Shown: one piece after another, positions 51,550 through 61,259 of the stretch | How positions within the stretch are numbered: position 1 is the first letter of the stretch | How the letters are laid out: each line of letters starts with the position of its first letter | DNA from: Myxococcus stipitatus | GTDB taxonomy: Bacteria > Myxococcota > Myxococcia > Myxococcales > Myxococcaceae | Reading direction: 5' to 3' | Length of the DNA: 64,000 nt | NCBI RefSeq assembly: GCF_038561935.1 | Contig: NZ_CP102770.1 | Span: 5,084,001-5,148,000, forward strand | Translations under genes and position numbers: made by a program | The notes under the pieces: model-generated | The model's database searches: none | What the model was told of the DNA's origin: nothing | The model's input: only the letters and a program-made list of their open reading frames with translations

Positions 51550-52773
51550 GTGCAAGCGCTGCTCGTTTTTCTCGCCATCGCGGCGCTGTCCCTGCTCGCG
51601 TCGAGCCCCGCGTTGGACCCCAGCCGCTTCCCCTCGCTGGCGCGACTCGCGGCGAGCGGCTTCCTGTTCCTCCTCTTCGGGGTGGTGCTAGGTCCGTCGG
51701 TGGTGGGGGCCTTGTCCGTGGACGACGTGGACCACCTGCGGCCGGTGATGGCGCTGGGGTTGGGCACCGCGGGCGTCATCCTGGGGTTGAACCTGGAGCC
51801 CCGGTTGCTGCGGCTGTTGCCTCGGCCGGTGTATGCGGCGGCGCTGGCGCACGCGGGGACGGCGTTCCTGTTCGTGGCGCTGCCGTTGGCGGCGCCGCTC
51901 CTGTTGACGTCCCATCCCTCGCTGCATGCCGCGGTGGGGGCCGCGTCGCTCCTGGGCGCGGCGGCGAGCCTGTCCTCGGGGCACTTCGCGGTGCTGGCGT
52001 ACCGGGCGGGGCGGATGGACCGGGCGCGGGGGCTGGGCGTCTCGCTGCTGACGATGCTGGACGATGCCGTGGGCCTGGCGGTGCTGGCGGTGGCGCTGGT
52101 GTTGGGCGCGGCCCCCAGCGCGGCCGAGGGACTGGGCCTGGTGTGTCTGGCGGTGCTGCTGGGCATCTTGTGTGGCGCGCTGCTGGCGTTCCTCACGCAT
52201 GCGATGAACGACCCGGCGGAGCTGGCGACGGTGACGCTGGGCATGGTGGCGCTGGTGGGGGGCGCGGCGGCCTATCTGCGCGTGTCCGCGCTCCTGGCGG
52301 GGGTGGCGTGTGGCGCCACGCTGGCGCTGGTGGGCGGACGGACGGTGGAGCGGGTGGCTCGCGCGCTGGGGCGGGTGGAGCGCCCCGTGTTCCTGGTGCT
52401 CGTGTTCCTGGTGGGCTGCGGCGTCTACACGCGCGACTGGGCGGCGTGGGCGCTGGTGCCGGGCTTCGTGGGGTTGAGGTTCCTGGGGAAGGTGCTCGGC
52501 GGGCGCATCGCGCAGCGGCTGGCCGCCGGGGTGTTGGAGCTGCCGCCGCGCGTGGGCTACGCGCTCATCGCGCAGGGCGGCCTCGCGCTGTGCCTGGTGG
52601 CCGAGTACCAGTTCCTGGTGCCGGGGGGCCTTGCCCGCCGCGTGCTGGACGTCGTCGTGGTGGGCGCGGTGGTGAACGAGCTGCTTGCGGGCCAGGCCTT
52701 CCGTCAGGTCCTCACGCCGGTGAAGCCGAGGCTCGCTCCCGCGGCGGTGGATGACGTGGAGGTGGCGACGTGA
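51550..52773 (+). CDS. Cation:proton antiporter (CPA2 type)
   Basis: 407 residues, GTG start, about 12 hydrophobic segments. CPA2/Na_H_Exchanger features: ASGFLFLLFGVVLGPSVVGA near the N-terminus, GLGTAGVILGLNLEPRLLR, and LLTMLDDAVGLAVLAVALVL holding paired acidic residues in the ion-translocating helix. No C-terminal TrkA/RCK domain. Overlaps the next antiporter by 4 bp (ATGA), so the two are co-translated and may form a heteromeric or paired system. Confidence 0.82.
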   Translation: MQALLVFLAIAALSLLASSPALDPSRFPSLARLAASGFLFLLFGVVLGPSVVGALSVDDVDHLRPVMALGLGTAGVILGLNLEPRLLRLLPRPVYAAALAHAGTAFLFVALPLAAPLLLTSHPSLHAAVGAASLLGAAASLSSGHFAVLAYRAGRMDRARGLGVSLLTMLDDAVGLAVLAVALVLGAAPSAAEGLGLVCLAVLLGILCGALLAFLTHAMNDPAELATVTLGMVALVGGAAAYLRVSALLAGVACGATLALVGGRTVERVARALGRVERPVFLVLVFLVGCGVYTRDWAAWALVPGFVGLRFLGKVLGGRIAQRLAAGVLELPPRVGYALIAQGGLALCLVAEYQFLVPGGLARRVLDVVVVGAVVNELLAGQAFRQVLTPVKPRLAPAAVDDVEVAT

Positions 52774-54068
52774 AGGGCGCGGTGACGCGATTGGTGTTGT
52801 TGATGGTCCTGCTGGCCATCATCAGCCGCGCCCAGCTGCTGCGCGCGGACTCGGGCACGTCGGTGACGTTGGCGGCCGGAGCGCTGCTGTTGTGCGGCCT
52901 CTTCGCGGGCAAGGTGGCCAAGGGGTTCGGGCTGCCCCGGCTCACGGGCTACCTGCTGGTGGGCGTGGCGGTGGGCCCGTACGCGCTGGGCTTCATTCCG
53001 GGCGAGGGCGTGAAGGGGTTGGACCTGGTGAAGGGGCTGGCGGTGAGCCTCATCGCGCTGGTCGCGGGCACGGAGCTGCGGCTGGGGCTCATCCGGCGCG
53101 TGGGGGCTCGCGTGGCGCTGCTGTGCGCGGCGGTCTGCGCGGTGACGTTCGCGGTGTGCTTCGGCGCGACGCTCGCCCTCAAGCCCGTGCTGCCCTTCCT
53201 GGCGCCGCTGACGATGCCCCAGGCGCTGGCGGTCAGCGCGCTGATGTCCACGGTGGTGGTGTCGTTCTCGCCCACGGTGACCATCGCCATCGTCCAGGAG
53301 ACGAGCGCGCGAGGGAGCTTCACCGAGTTCCTCATGGCGCTGGTCATCATCGGCGACCTGCTGGTCATGGTGGCGTTCGCGCTGGCGGCGGGCATGACGC
53401 GCGCGAGCTTCGGCGGTGGCTTCGACATCGCGGGCTTGCTGAGCGGGGTGGGGTGGGAGCTGTTCGGCTCGGTGGTGGTGGGGGGCGTGCTGGCGGTGGC
53501 GATGCTCGTCTACATGCGCGGCGTGAAGCGCGAGCTGCCGCTGTTCCTCGTTGGCCTGTCCTTCGCCGCGGCCGAGGGTGGCACCCGGCTGCACCTGTCT
53601 CCGCTGCTGGTGTCGCTGGCGGCCGGAGCGCTCATCGTCAACCTGGACGAGCGCGAGGGCGAGCGCATCCACCACGCCATCCAGCGCGCGGGCCTGCCCG
53701 TGTTCGCGCTCTTCTTCGCGGCGGCGGGCGCGGGGCTGAAGTTGGATGCGCTGGTGACGGTGGGGCCCGCGGCGCTCCTCCTGGTGGTGCTGCGCGGCGT
53801 GGCCATCTGGTTTGCTTGTCGACGCTTCGCGCCGGCGAATGACCCACGCCTGAAGGAGTACCTGTGGATGGGGCTCATCTCCCAGGCGGGCGTGACGTTC
53901 GGTCTGGCGGCGCTGGTGTCCAGGACCTTCCCGACCTTCGGCCCGCAGGTGGAGGTGCTCATCGTCGCCATGATCACGGCGCACGAACTGGTGGGGCCCG
54001 TGCTCACTCGACGCGCCCTGACGGCCAGCGGAGAAGTCAGGACGGACGAGGCGCCGGGAACGGCGTAG
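52770..54068 (+). CDS. Cation:proton antiporter (CPA2 type)
   Basis: 432 residues, about 12 hydrophobic segments. It has KVAKGFGLPRLTGYLLVGVA and VGPYALGFIP, the standard CPA2 N-terminal motif, LIALVAGTELRLGLIRR, and MALVIIGDLLVMVAFALAAG with the conserved acidic position in the central helix. Ends with a short hydrophilic tail; no nucleotide-binding domain. The pairing of two overlapping antiporter genes is unusual; both may contribute to pH or sodium/potassium homeostasis. Confidence 0.85.
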   Translation: MKGAVTRLVLLMVLLAIISRAQLLRADSGTSVTLAAGALLLCGLFAGKVAKGFGLPRLTGYLLVGVAVGPYALGFIPGEGVKGLDLVKGLAVSLIALVAGTELRLGLIRRVGARVALLCAAVCAVTFAVCFGATLALKPVLPFLAPLTMPQALAVSALMSTVVVSFSPTVTIAIVQETSARGSFTEFLMALVIIGDLLVMVAFALAAGMTRASFGGGFDIAGLLSGVGWELFGSVVVGGVLAVAMLVYMRGVKRELPLFLVGLSFAAAEGGTRLHLSPLLVSLAAGALIVNLDEREGERIHHAIQRAGLPVFALFFAAAGAGLKLDALVTVGPAALLLVVLRGVAIWFACRRFAPANDPRLKEYLWMGLISQAGVTFGLAALVSRTFPTFGPQVEVLIVAMITAHELVGPVLTRRALTASGEVRTDEAPGTA

Positions 54069-54101
54069 GCTGTCCGAAGCACTCAGGAGGCACGACACGT
54101 C

Positions 54102-54713
54102 ATGGCCGCACCCATCCTCGAGGTGGACATGGAGCACCCCTCTCCGCGCCACATCCAGCGCGCCGTGGAGGTGCTCGAGCGCGGCGGACTCGTCGCCTAT
54201 CCGACGGACACGTACTACGGCATGGGCTGTGACCTGGGCTCGAAGAAGGCCATCGAGCGGCTCTACCAGCTCAAGGGCCGAGACAAGAAGAAGCCCCTGT
54301 CCTTCCTCTGTCCGGACCTGTCTGACGTGGCGCGCTATGCCCACGTGAGCAATTTCGCGTACCGGACGATGAAGGGTCTGACCCCTGGCGCGTTTACTTT
54401 CATTCTAGAAGCGACGCGCCTGGTGCCGGACTTGATGATGACCCGACAGAAACAGGTAGGTATCCGGGTACCCGATGCCCCACTGGCACGGGAGCTGGCG
54501 CGTGCGCTGGGGCGTCCCCTGGTGACGACATCCGTGAGCAATCTCGAGGGAGAGCCGCTCACGGACGCGCGGGACATCAAGGACGCATTGGGCCATGGGC
54601 TGGACCTCATCCTGGATGGCGGCGTGACGTTGAACGAGCCTTCCACAGTGGTGTCACTCATCGGCGATACGCTTGAAATCCTCCGCCAGGGGAAGGGTAG
54701 GCTGGAGGACTGA
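54102..54713 (+). CDS. YrdC/Sua5 family protein, YciO-like
   Basis: 203 residues, a single YrdC domain: VLERGGLVAYPTDTYYGMGC, LYQLKGRDKKKPLSFLC, GLTPGAFTFILEATRLVP, VGIRVPDAPLARELARALG and TSVSNLEGEP. The overall spacing, with ...KKPLSFLCPDLSDVARYA, is closest to the YciO branch. YrdC/Sua5 enzymes make threonylcarbamoyl-adenylate for tRNA t6A37; YciO relatives are less active or of unclear role. Start ATG 54102 is preceded by AGGAGG. Confidence 0.87.
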   Translation: MAAPILEVDMEHPSPRHIQRAVEVLERGGLVAYPTDTYYGMGCDLGSKKAIERLYQLKGRDKKKPLSFLCPDLSDVARYAHVSNFAYRTMKGLTPGAFTFILEATRLVPDLMMTRQKQVGIRVPDAPLARELARALGRPLVTTSVSNLEGEPLTDARDIKDALGHGLDLILDGGVTLNEPSTVVSLIGDTLEILRQGKGRLED

Positions 54714-54738
54714 AACTCGCTCACGAGGGGGGGCCGCA

Positions 54739-55719
54739 GTGCCATCAGGAGCCGCGGGGCCGGCGCGGACGGACATTCCGCAGTACGTCCCATCGCCGAT
54801 GAGGTTGCTGTTGCTGCTGTTGTTCCGACCCGTGGACCTGCACTACAGGCTCCGCGCGGCGGGAATCCTCGTGCCTGGAGGTCGCATCGGTCAGCTCTGG
54901 AAGGAGCAGGCGGAGGGCGGTCGCGCGGCGGGGCTCTACGTCCGGCGCATGTTGCTGTTGCTGGTGGTGGGCTCGCCCCTGGCGACGGCGCTCGTGGGGT
55001 TGGGGCTCGCCTGTGCTGGCATTCCCCTGCGAGGCGGTTGGGCGGTCTCCGCGCTGTGTTGTTCGGCCGTGGGGCTGACGCTCGCGCAGGTGTCGGGACT
55101 GGCGGCGGGGGTGCTCCTGGGGTCGCTGGCGAGCCTGTCGATCCTGGTGGGCCTGCACGCGACGGCCGCGGGGGCCTTCGGACCGGTGGAAGGCGCGGGC
55201 GCGGGAATTGTCGTGGGCGTCTGTCTGGGAATGGTGTCGGGGCTGTCGGTGGGCAGCATCGCGAGCATCTCCGCCGGGCGAGGCCCCTCCGTGTGGCGCG
55301 TCCAGATGGCGGCCATCGTCACCAGCGTGGTGCCCATGTTGGTGTGGAGCCGGCTGGTGAACACGTCCTTCGCGGGCGCCGTGGCGGCGTCGGCGCTGGT
55401 GGCCTTCCTGGTGAGTGCGTTCCGGCTGCCGCTGTATGCGCTGGAGGTCCTGGCCTCCGCGGCGGCGTACGCGGTGGAGCGGTGGACGGGGCTGCCGACG
55501 CTGCACTGGGTGCCCGTGCGTCACCACAACCTGAGCTATCTGCCGCACCCGTTCCTGAGCCGGCACCTGGCGCTGGCGGTGCGCTCCCGTCCCGCGGAGG
55601 TCCTCGCGGTGGCGGATGCCTGCCTGCGCTCCCCGGGCAACATCGTGGTGGGCTGGCCCTGGGTGGTGCAGGCGCTGGAGCGCTCCGCGTCGGACGGCGC
55701 GAGCGGACCGCACTCCTGA
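54739..55719 (+). CDS. Multi-pass membrane protein of unknown function
   Basis: About 326 residues. GTG 54739 has a GAGGGGGG ribosome site. A short N-terminal region (SPMRLLLLLLFRPVDLHYRL) precedes at least six hydrophobic, Gly/Ala/Val-rich segments (LLLLVVGSPLATALVGLGLA, VGLTLAQVSGLAAGVLLGSL and others), and a hydrophilic C-terminal part with VPVRHHNLSYLPHPFLSRHL. No family recognised. Lies 25 bp after the YciO-like gene and 34 bp before xerD, so it may belong to the same transcript. Confidence 0.65.
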   Translation: MPSGAAGPARTDIPQYVPSPMRLLLLLLFRPVDLHYRLRAAGILVPGGRIGQLWKEQAEGGRAAGLYVRRMLLLLVVGSPLATALVGLGLACAGIPLRGGWAVSALCCSAVGLTLAQVSGLAAGVLLGSLASLSILVGLHATAAGAFGPVEGAGAGIVVGVCLGMVSGLSVGSIASISAGRGPSVWRVQMAAIVTSVVPMLVWSRLVNTSFAGAVAASALVAFLVSAFRLPLYALEVLASAAAYAVERWTGLPTLHWVPVRHHNLSYLPHPFLSRHLALAVRSRPAEVLAVADACLRSPGNIVVGWPWVVQALERSASDGASGPHS

Positions 55720-55753
55720 TTGCCTCGGCGCGAGGCTCCGGTAGCCTGACGGC

Positions 55754-56683
<930 letters not shown>

Positions 56684-56699
56684 GGGAAGCTCCCGCTTG

Positions 56700-57884
56700 T
56701 CACATCCCCAGCTTGAGGGCGGGGAATCCGAAGGGGTCCGTGCTGGTGCGCCTCGACTCGACGGAGGACTCCGCGTCCGGCAGGGGCGCGACCCGAATCA
56801 GGCCCGACGCCATCAGTCGATGGACCGAGCGCGACGCGGCCAGCTCGCCCATGGCGGCGGTGCGCAGCGCCTGGCGGATGCTCCGGCTGCCTCGCAGCTT
56901 CGAGTACAGGTAGAGGTCATCCGCCGTGAGCTGTGGAGGGGTGGGGCGGGGGATGGGCTCGAAGACGAGCCTTCCGTCCAGGGCGAAGAGCTCGTCGCTG
57001 AGCGCCAGCGTCAGGCGCACCTCGGCCTCGCGGTACAGGGCGTGGGCCTCCGGCACGGGGCCTCGCTCCAGCACCTGCGCCGCCAGGGCGACCGCGTGGT
57101 CGTACTTGCCCTTCTCGAGGAAGCCCTTCACCAGGTTCAGCAGGTCGGCCAGCTCCGCGGCTTCACCCAGCCTGGGGCCCTTGGGCACCCGGGGCGCCAG
57201 CGCGCCTCGGCGGTACAGGTGGAGAATCCACCGCGCGGCGAACAGCGGGGCCTCCTTGGCGGTGGCCAGCATCTCACCGAGTGTGGCGCCGCTCGCGGCC
57301 AGCTCCAGGAGCTTGTCCTCCTCCTCGGAGTACGTCTCCACGGCGAACTCGCGGAACACCCGGAACGTGGCGTCCAGGTGAGGGAAGACCTCGCGGAACA
57401 CCGACCACTCTCGGAGTCGAGTCACCGCGTCGCGATGGAGCGTCGACAGCGACAACTTCAGGCCCACCGCTCGCGAGGCCGGCGGCAGCTTGGGCGTGAA
57501 CTCCACCTCGCCGGACTCCCAGCCGTAGCAGTCGAAGAGCGCCTCGCGGGCCTTGTGCTCCATGGCCTCGATGAGCCGGGGCAGCTCCACGAAGCAGCGC
57601 TGCACCAGGAACGTGCCGTAGGGTATGTTCGCGCCCTCGGCCGCCTCGAAGGCCGCGGCGGCTCGGGGGGCGTCGAGGATGCGCAGGTTCACCAGCACCT
57701 GCGCCAGGTGCTCGCGCGGGTCATTCGAGCTCTCGCTCACCAGGAAGCCATCCTTCACCTGGAAGCAGCGCTGGATGGCGCCTCGCTCCACCCTCAACGT
57801 CCCCTCCACGCCGGGCGTCGAGAAGAGCGGGGACATCACCAGTTGCAGGCGATAGCTGGCGAGACTTCCCTTGAATGACTCCAT
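56700..57884 (-). CDS. DUF4388 domain protein
   Basis: 394 residues. The N-terminal DUF4388 domain (about 5-130) has the pattern GTLRVERGAIQRCFQVKDGF, LVSESSNDPREHLAQVLV, then RIL..A..AFEAAEGANIPYGTFLV and FDCYGWESGEVEFTP. A helical C-terminal half follows with TPR-like character (GKYDHAVALAAQVLERG). DUF4388 is very common in myxobacteria, often linked to signalling; molecular role unclear. Converges on xerD with 16 bp between stops; divergent from trpS. Confidence 0.85.
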   Translation of the reverse strand: MESFKGSLASYRLQLVMSPLFSTPGVEGTLRVERGAIQRCFQVKDGFLVSESSNDPREHLAQVLVNLRILDAPRAAAAFEAAEGANIPYGTFLVQRCFVELPRLIEAMEHKAREALFDCYGWESGEVEFTPKLPPASRAVGLKLSLSTLHRDAVTRLREWSVFREVFPHLDATFRVFREFAVETYSEEEDKLLELAASGATLGEMLATAKEAPLFAARWILHLYRRGALAPRVPKGPRLGEAAELADLLNLVKGFLEKGKYDHAVALAAQVLERGPVPEAHALYREAEVRLTLALSDELFALDGRLVFEPIPRPTPPQLTADDLYLYSKLRGSRSIRQALRTAAMGELAASRSVHRLMASGLIRVAPLPDAESSVESRRTSTDPFGFPALKLGM

Positions 57885-58107
57885 GCCCGTTCATCCTCCC
57901 GGGTGAGGTTGCTCGCGGATGCGGCGACCAGGGTACCGCTCCACCCGCTGCCGCTCAATCGCAAGTGCCTGGAATCCCTCGGGAATTCCTTGCGGGTCGC
58001 AATTTTTCAGGGACGCGCGCGGTCGCGACCGGGGCGGCGGCGAAGGCGTTGGGGGTTGAACGGAGGGTTGCAGGGGCGGGTCGGGTGTGCGAACCACCTT
58101 CGTCTCT

Positions 58108-58171
58108 GCAGAACGCAGAATGTGGATTCCGTGTTCTGCGCGCTGACTCCCGACTCTCGAATCCCGATTCG
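58108..58171 (+). promoter_or_regulatory. Hairpin and palindrome in the trpS leader
   Basis: GCAGAAC (58108-58114) pairs with GTTCTGC (58133-58139). A near-continuous palindrome CGAATC-CC-GATTCG (58158-58171) ends 10 bases before the trpS start. These sit in the 296-bp gap between the DUF4388 and trpS genes, in which no gene is seen. They may form a leader structure that controls trpS translation; no T-box features were found. Confidence 0.4.
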
Positions 58172-58180
58172 GAACCCGAC

Positions 58181-59227
58181 ATGCGGACCCTCTCAGGCGT
58201 GCAGTCTTCTGGAAAGCTGCACATCGGCAACTACTACGGCGCCATTCGCCAGTTCGTCCAACTGCAGGACGAGAGCGAGGCCTACTACTTCATCGCCAAC
58301 CTCCACGCGCTCACCACGGTGCGAGACCCGAAGCTCGCGCTGGAGCTCACGCGCGAGGCCGCGGTGGCGTACCTGGCGCTGGGGGTGGACCCCAAGAAGG
58401 CCGTGCTCTTCCGCCAGAGCGACGTGCGCGAGGTGCTCGAGCTCTACTGGATCCTGGGCACCGTGGTGCCCCATTCGAACCTGGAGCGGGCCCACAGCTA
58501 CAAGGAGAAGGTCGCCAAGGGCATCAGCCCGGACTTCGGCCTCTTCGCCTACCCGGTGCTGATGGCCGCGGACATCCTGCTCTACAGCGCGGACGCCGTC
58601 CCGGTGGGCAAGGACCAGATCCAGCACGTCGAGTTCGCCCGCGACTGGGCCGTGAAGTTCAACACCGAATACGTGCCCGGCTATGACCCCGCGGACCCGG
58701 ACGGCAAGGAGCGGGGCCACACGCCCGGCATCCTCAAGCTGCCCTCTGCGCGCATCCAGGAGTCCACCCAGACGGTGCCCGGCGTCGACGGCAAGAAGAT
58801 GTCCAAGTCGTACGGGAACACCATCGAGCTGTTCGGGGACGAGAAGGAGATCAAGAAGCGCATCATGTCCATCAAGACGGACTCGACCCCCGTCGATGCG
58901 CCCAAGCCCGTGCCGGAGGGCAAGCCCGCGGACCCGTCCGTCGCCAGCGATGTCCCCCTCTACGACCTGCTCAAGCTCCTGCTGCCCGAGTCGGAGTTCA
59001 AGGACGTGGACGCCAGCTGGAGGGCGGGCGGGAAGGGGTACGGCGACTACAAGAAGAAGCTCCTGGAGGCCTACCACGCGACCTTCGGCCCGGCCCGGCA
59101 GCGCCACGCCGAGCTGGTGAGCGACCCGGCGGAGCTGGAGCGCATCCTCAAGGACGGCGCCGACCGGGCCCGCGCCGAGGCGACTCGTTTGATGGACAAG
59201 ATTCGCCGCGCCGTCGGAATCCCGTGA
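58181..59227 (+). CDS. trpS: Tryptophanyl-tRNA synthetase
   Basis: 348 residues, class I synthetase. HIGH-type motif KLHIGNYYGAIRQF, KMSKS motif GKKMSKSYGNTIELF, and conserved VAKGISPDFGLFAYPVLMAA with MAADILLYSADAVPVGKDQI binding Trp/ATP. Charges tRNA-Trp for translation. ATG 58181 chosen since the first residues (MRTLSGVQSSGKLHIGNYYG) match the family start; an open frame further upstream is unlikely to be coding. The C-terminus (ADRARAEATRLMDKIRRAVG) is typical. Confidence 0.96.
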   Translation: MRTLSGVQSSGKLHIGNYYGAIRQFVQLQDESEAYYFIANLHALTTVRDPKLALELTREAAVAYLALGVDPKKAVLFRQSDVREVLELYWILGTVVPHSNLERAHSYKEKVAKGISPDFGLFAYPVLMAADILLYSADAVPVGKDQIQHVEFARDWAVKFNTEYVPGYDPADPDGKERGHTPGILKLPSARIQESTQTVPGVDGKKMSKSYGNTIELFGDEKEIKKRIMSIKTDSTPVDAPKPVPEGKPADPSVASDVPLYDLLKLLLPESEFKDVDASWRAGGKGYGDYKKKLLEAYHATFGPARQRHAELVSDPAELERILKDGADRARAEATRLMDKIRRAVGIP

Positions 59228-59386
59228 GGGAAGGGGCCTGAACGGGTGTTTACCGCCGTTTGTTTGACCCACCTGGAACCCACTGTTAAGGAGGTGTGTC
59301 CCCCGGCTGGTGCTTGAGGCTGGCGCATCCGGGCCCTTGCATGATGAGCCGCCACCGAAAGCCAGAAGGGCAGCCAGGTTCCGCCG

Positions 59387-60256
59387 TTGAGTGACGGCCG
59401 CCCCACCTCGGCCGACGAGGGCCTCCGCGAAGGCGAGCTCCCCAGGACCCCTGGGGACGCCTTCCGCGTCGCGTTGCCCAACTTCGAGGGCCCGCTCGAC
59501 CTGTTGCTCCATCTCATCAAGGAGCACCGGGTCGACATCTTCGACATCCCCCTGGCGCTCATCACCGAGAAGTACCTGGAGCACCTGGAGCGGATGCGGG
59601 AGATCAACCTGGACATCGCCGGGGAGTTCCTGGTGATGGCGTCCACGTTGGCCCACCTCAAGAGCCGCATGCTGCTGCCCCGCCAGGACGCGGTGGCGGT
59701 GCCCGAGGGCGGCGAGGCCCTGGCGGCGGTGGAGGAGCAGGAGGACCCTCGCGCGGAGCTGGTCCGCCGGCTGCTCGAGTACCAGAAGTACAAGGACGCC
59801 GCCGAGCACATGGCCAAGCAGGACATCCTCGGCCGGGATGTCTTCGCCCGCAGCGTGCCCGTGGAGGCGGTGCCCATCCCCGAGGAGGAGGTGGGACTCC
59901 AGGAGTTCAGCGTCCTCAAGCTCGTGGAGGCCCTGGACCGCGTCCTGGAGCGCCTGCAGCCCAAGCACCAGCACGAGGTGGTGCGCGAGAAGGTGACCCT
60001 GTCCGAGGCCATCCTCCGCATCGCGGACCGTTTGCGCCCCACCGGTCAGGTGCTCTTCGAGAGTCTGTTCTCCCAGGAAGAGACGCCGACCCGTCAGGAG
60101 ATCGTCATCACCTTCCTGGCCATCCTGGAGATGGTGAAACGGCGCCTCATTCGTGTGGTACAGGACGAGCCGCTCGGCCCCCTGTTGCTGCTGCCCAACG
60201 GGGACGCCCTGGAGCGATTGGCTCCCAAGGAGGTTGACGAGAGTGACTACCGGTAG
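59387..60256 (+). CDS. scpA: Segregation and condensation protein A
   Basis: 289 residues, TTG start. ScpA core: FEGPLDLLLHLIKEHRVDIF, DIPLALITEKYLEHLERMRE, LDIAGEFLVMASTLAHLKSR (kleisin N-terminal SMC-binding helices), and a C-terminal winged-helix part. Kleisin subunit of the SMC-ScpAB complex that organises and separates chromosomes. Directly overlaps scpB by 14 bp. No better start is visible in the 159-bp gap after trpS. Confidence 0.94.
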   Translation: MSDGRPTSADEGLREGELPRTPGDAFRVALPNFEGPLDLLLHLIKEHRVDIFDIPLALITEKYLEHLERMREINLDIAGEFLVMASTLAHLKSRMLLPRQDAVAVPEGGEALAAVEEQEDPRAELVRRLLEYQKYKDAAEHMAKQDILGRDVFARSVPVEAVPIPEEEVGLQEFSVLKLVEALDRVLERLQPKHQHEVVREKVTLSEAILRIADRLRPTGQVLFESLFSQEETPTRQEIVITFLAILEMVKRRLIRVVQDEPLGPLLLLPNGDALERLAPKEVDESDYR

Positions 60257-61232
60257 GAAGGGACCGAAAAAGCCGGACAGCGACGTCGACACCGAAGGCG
60301 CGTCCGGAGGCCCGAATCCCTTCTCGGAAGAGGAGCTCGCCGCGGTCACCGGCCCCGGCCCCGCCGACGAGCTGGACGAGTTCGAGGCCGCCGCCATCGA
60401 GGAGGACTCGGACGGCGCGCCCGACCTGGAGACGTCCTTCGAGAAGCTCGTCTCCAAGAGCCGCAAGCTGTCCCAGGACCGCATCCGCACCGTGCTGGAG
60501 AGCGTGCTCTTCGTCGCCGAGCGGCCCCTGTCCGTGGACGAGCTGTACCAGGCGACCGGCATCGAGCGGGAGCTCATCGCCGAGGCCCTCAACCAGATCA
60601 CCGGCAGCCACCGGGACGGCATCAGCGGCATCGTCCTGTACGAGGTGGCCGGGGGGTGGCAGTTCCGCACGGACCCTCACTCGGGTGAGTACGTGCGACG
60701 GTACCTGCGCGTGAAGCCTCAGCGGCTCACCCGCGCCGCGGTGGAGACCCTGGCCATCATCGCCTACCGGCAGCCGGTGACCCGGCCGGAGCTGGAAGAT
60801 ATCCGCGGCGTGGATTGCGGCGCCGTCCTCAAGGCGTTGATCGACCGCAAGCTGGTGAAGATCCTGGGCAAGCGCGAGGAGGTGGGTCGCCCCATCCTCT
60901 ACGGCACCACGCGTGAATTCCTGGAATTCTTCGCCCTGAAGGACCTGTCAGCGCTGCCCACGCTGCGGGAGTTCCATGAGTTGACGCAGGAGCATCGCGA
61001 AATCGTGGAGAAAGAAGTACGACCCGCGCCGCCGGCTGCAGGGACCGTTGAGGCCCTGTCGGACCCGGGATTCACGAAGCGGATGGAAAAGAGCGCGGCT
61101 GCGAGTGAGGCCGCGCTAGAGGACCTGGAAGAAGCCATGGCGGCGGCTGACCGGACACAGAAGGCCAGCTCCAGCGTCCTGGACACGCCCCCGAAGCCCG
61201 AGACGGGCGCCGAGGGGCCGAAGCCCGAGTAA
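60243..61232 (+). CDS. scpB: Segregation and condensation protein B
   Basis: About 329 residues, longer than usual (180-200) because of acidic N- and C-terminal extensions. The core (about 75-250) has two winged helices: RIRTVLESVLFVAERPLSVD, ITGSHRDGISGIVLYEVAGG, RAAVETLAIIAYRQPVTRPE and ILGKREEVGRPILYGTTREF. GTG 60243 lies inside the end of scpA, so translation is coupled. Binds ScpA as a dimer in the SMC complex. The acidic tail (DLEEAMAAADR and beyond) is of unknown role. Confidence 0.93.
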   Translation: MTTGRKGPKKPDSDVDTEGASGGPNPFSEEELAAVTGPGPADELDEFEAAAIEEDSDGAPDLETSFEKLVSKSRKLSQDRIRTVLESVLFVAERPLSVDELYQATGIERELIAEALNQITGSHRDGISGIVLYEVAGGWQFRTDPHSGEYVRRYLRVKPQRLTRAAVETLAIIAYRQPVTRPELEDIRGVDCGAVLKALIDRKLVKILGKREEVGRPILYGTTREFLEFFALKDLSALPTLREFHELTQEHREIVEKEVRPAPPAAGTVEALSDPGFTKRMEKSAAASEAALEDLEEAMAAADRTQKASSSVLDTPPKPETGAEGPKPE

Positions 61233-61259
61233 CGGGCAGCAATGGAAGAAGGGGAAGTA

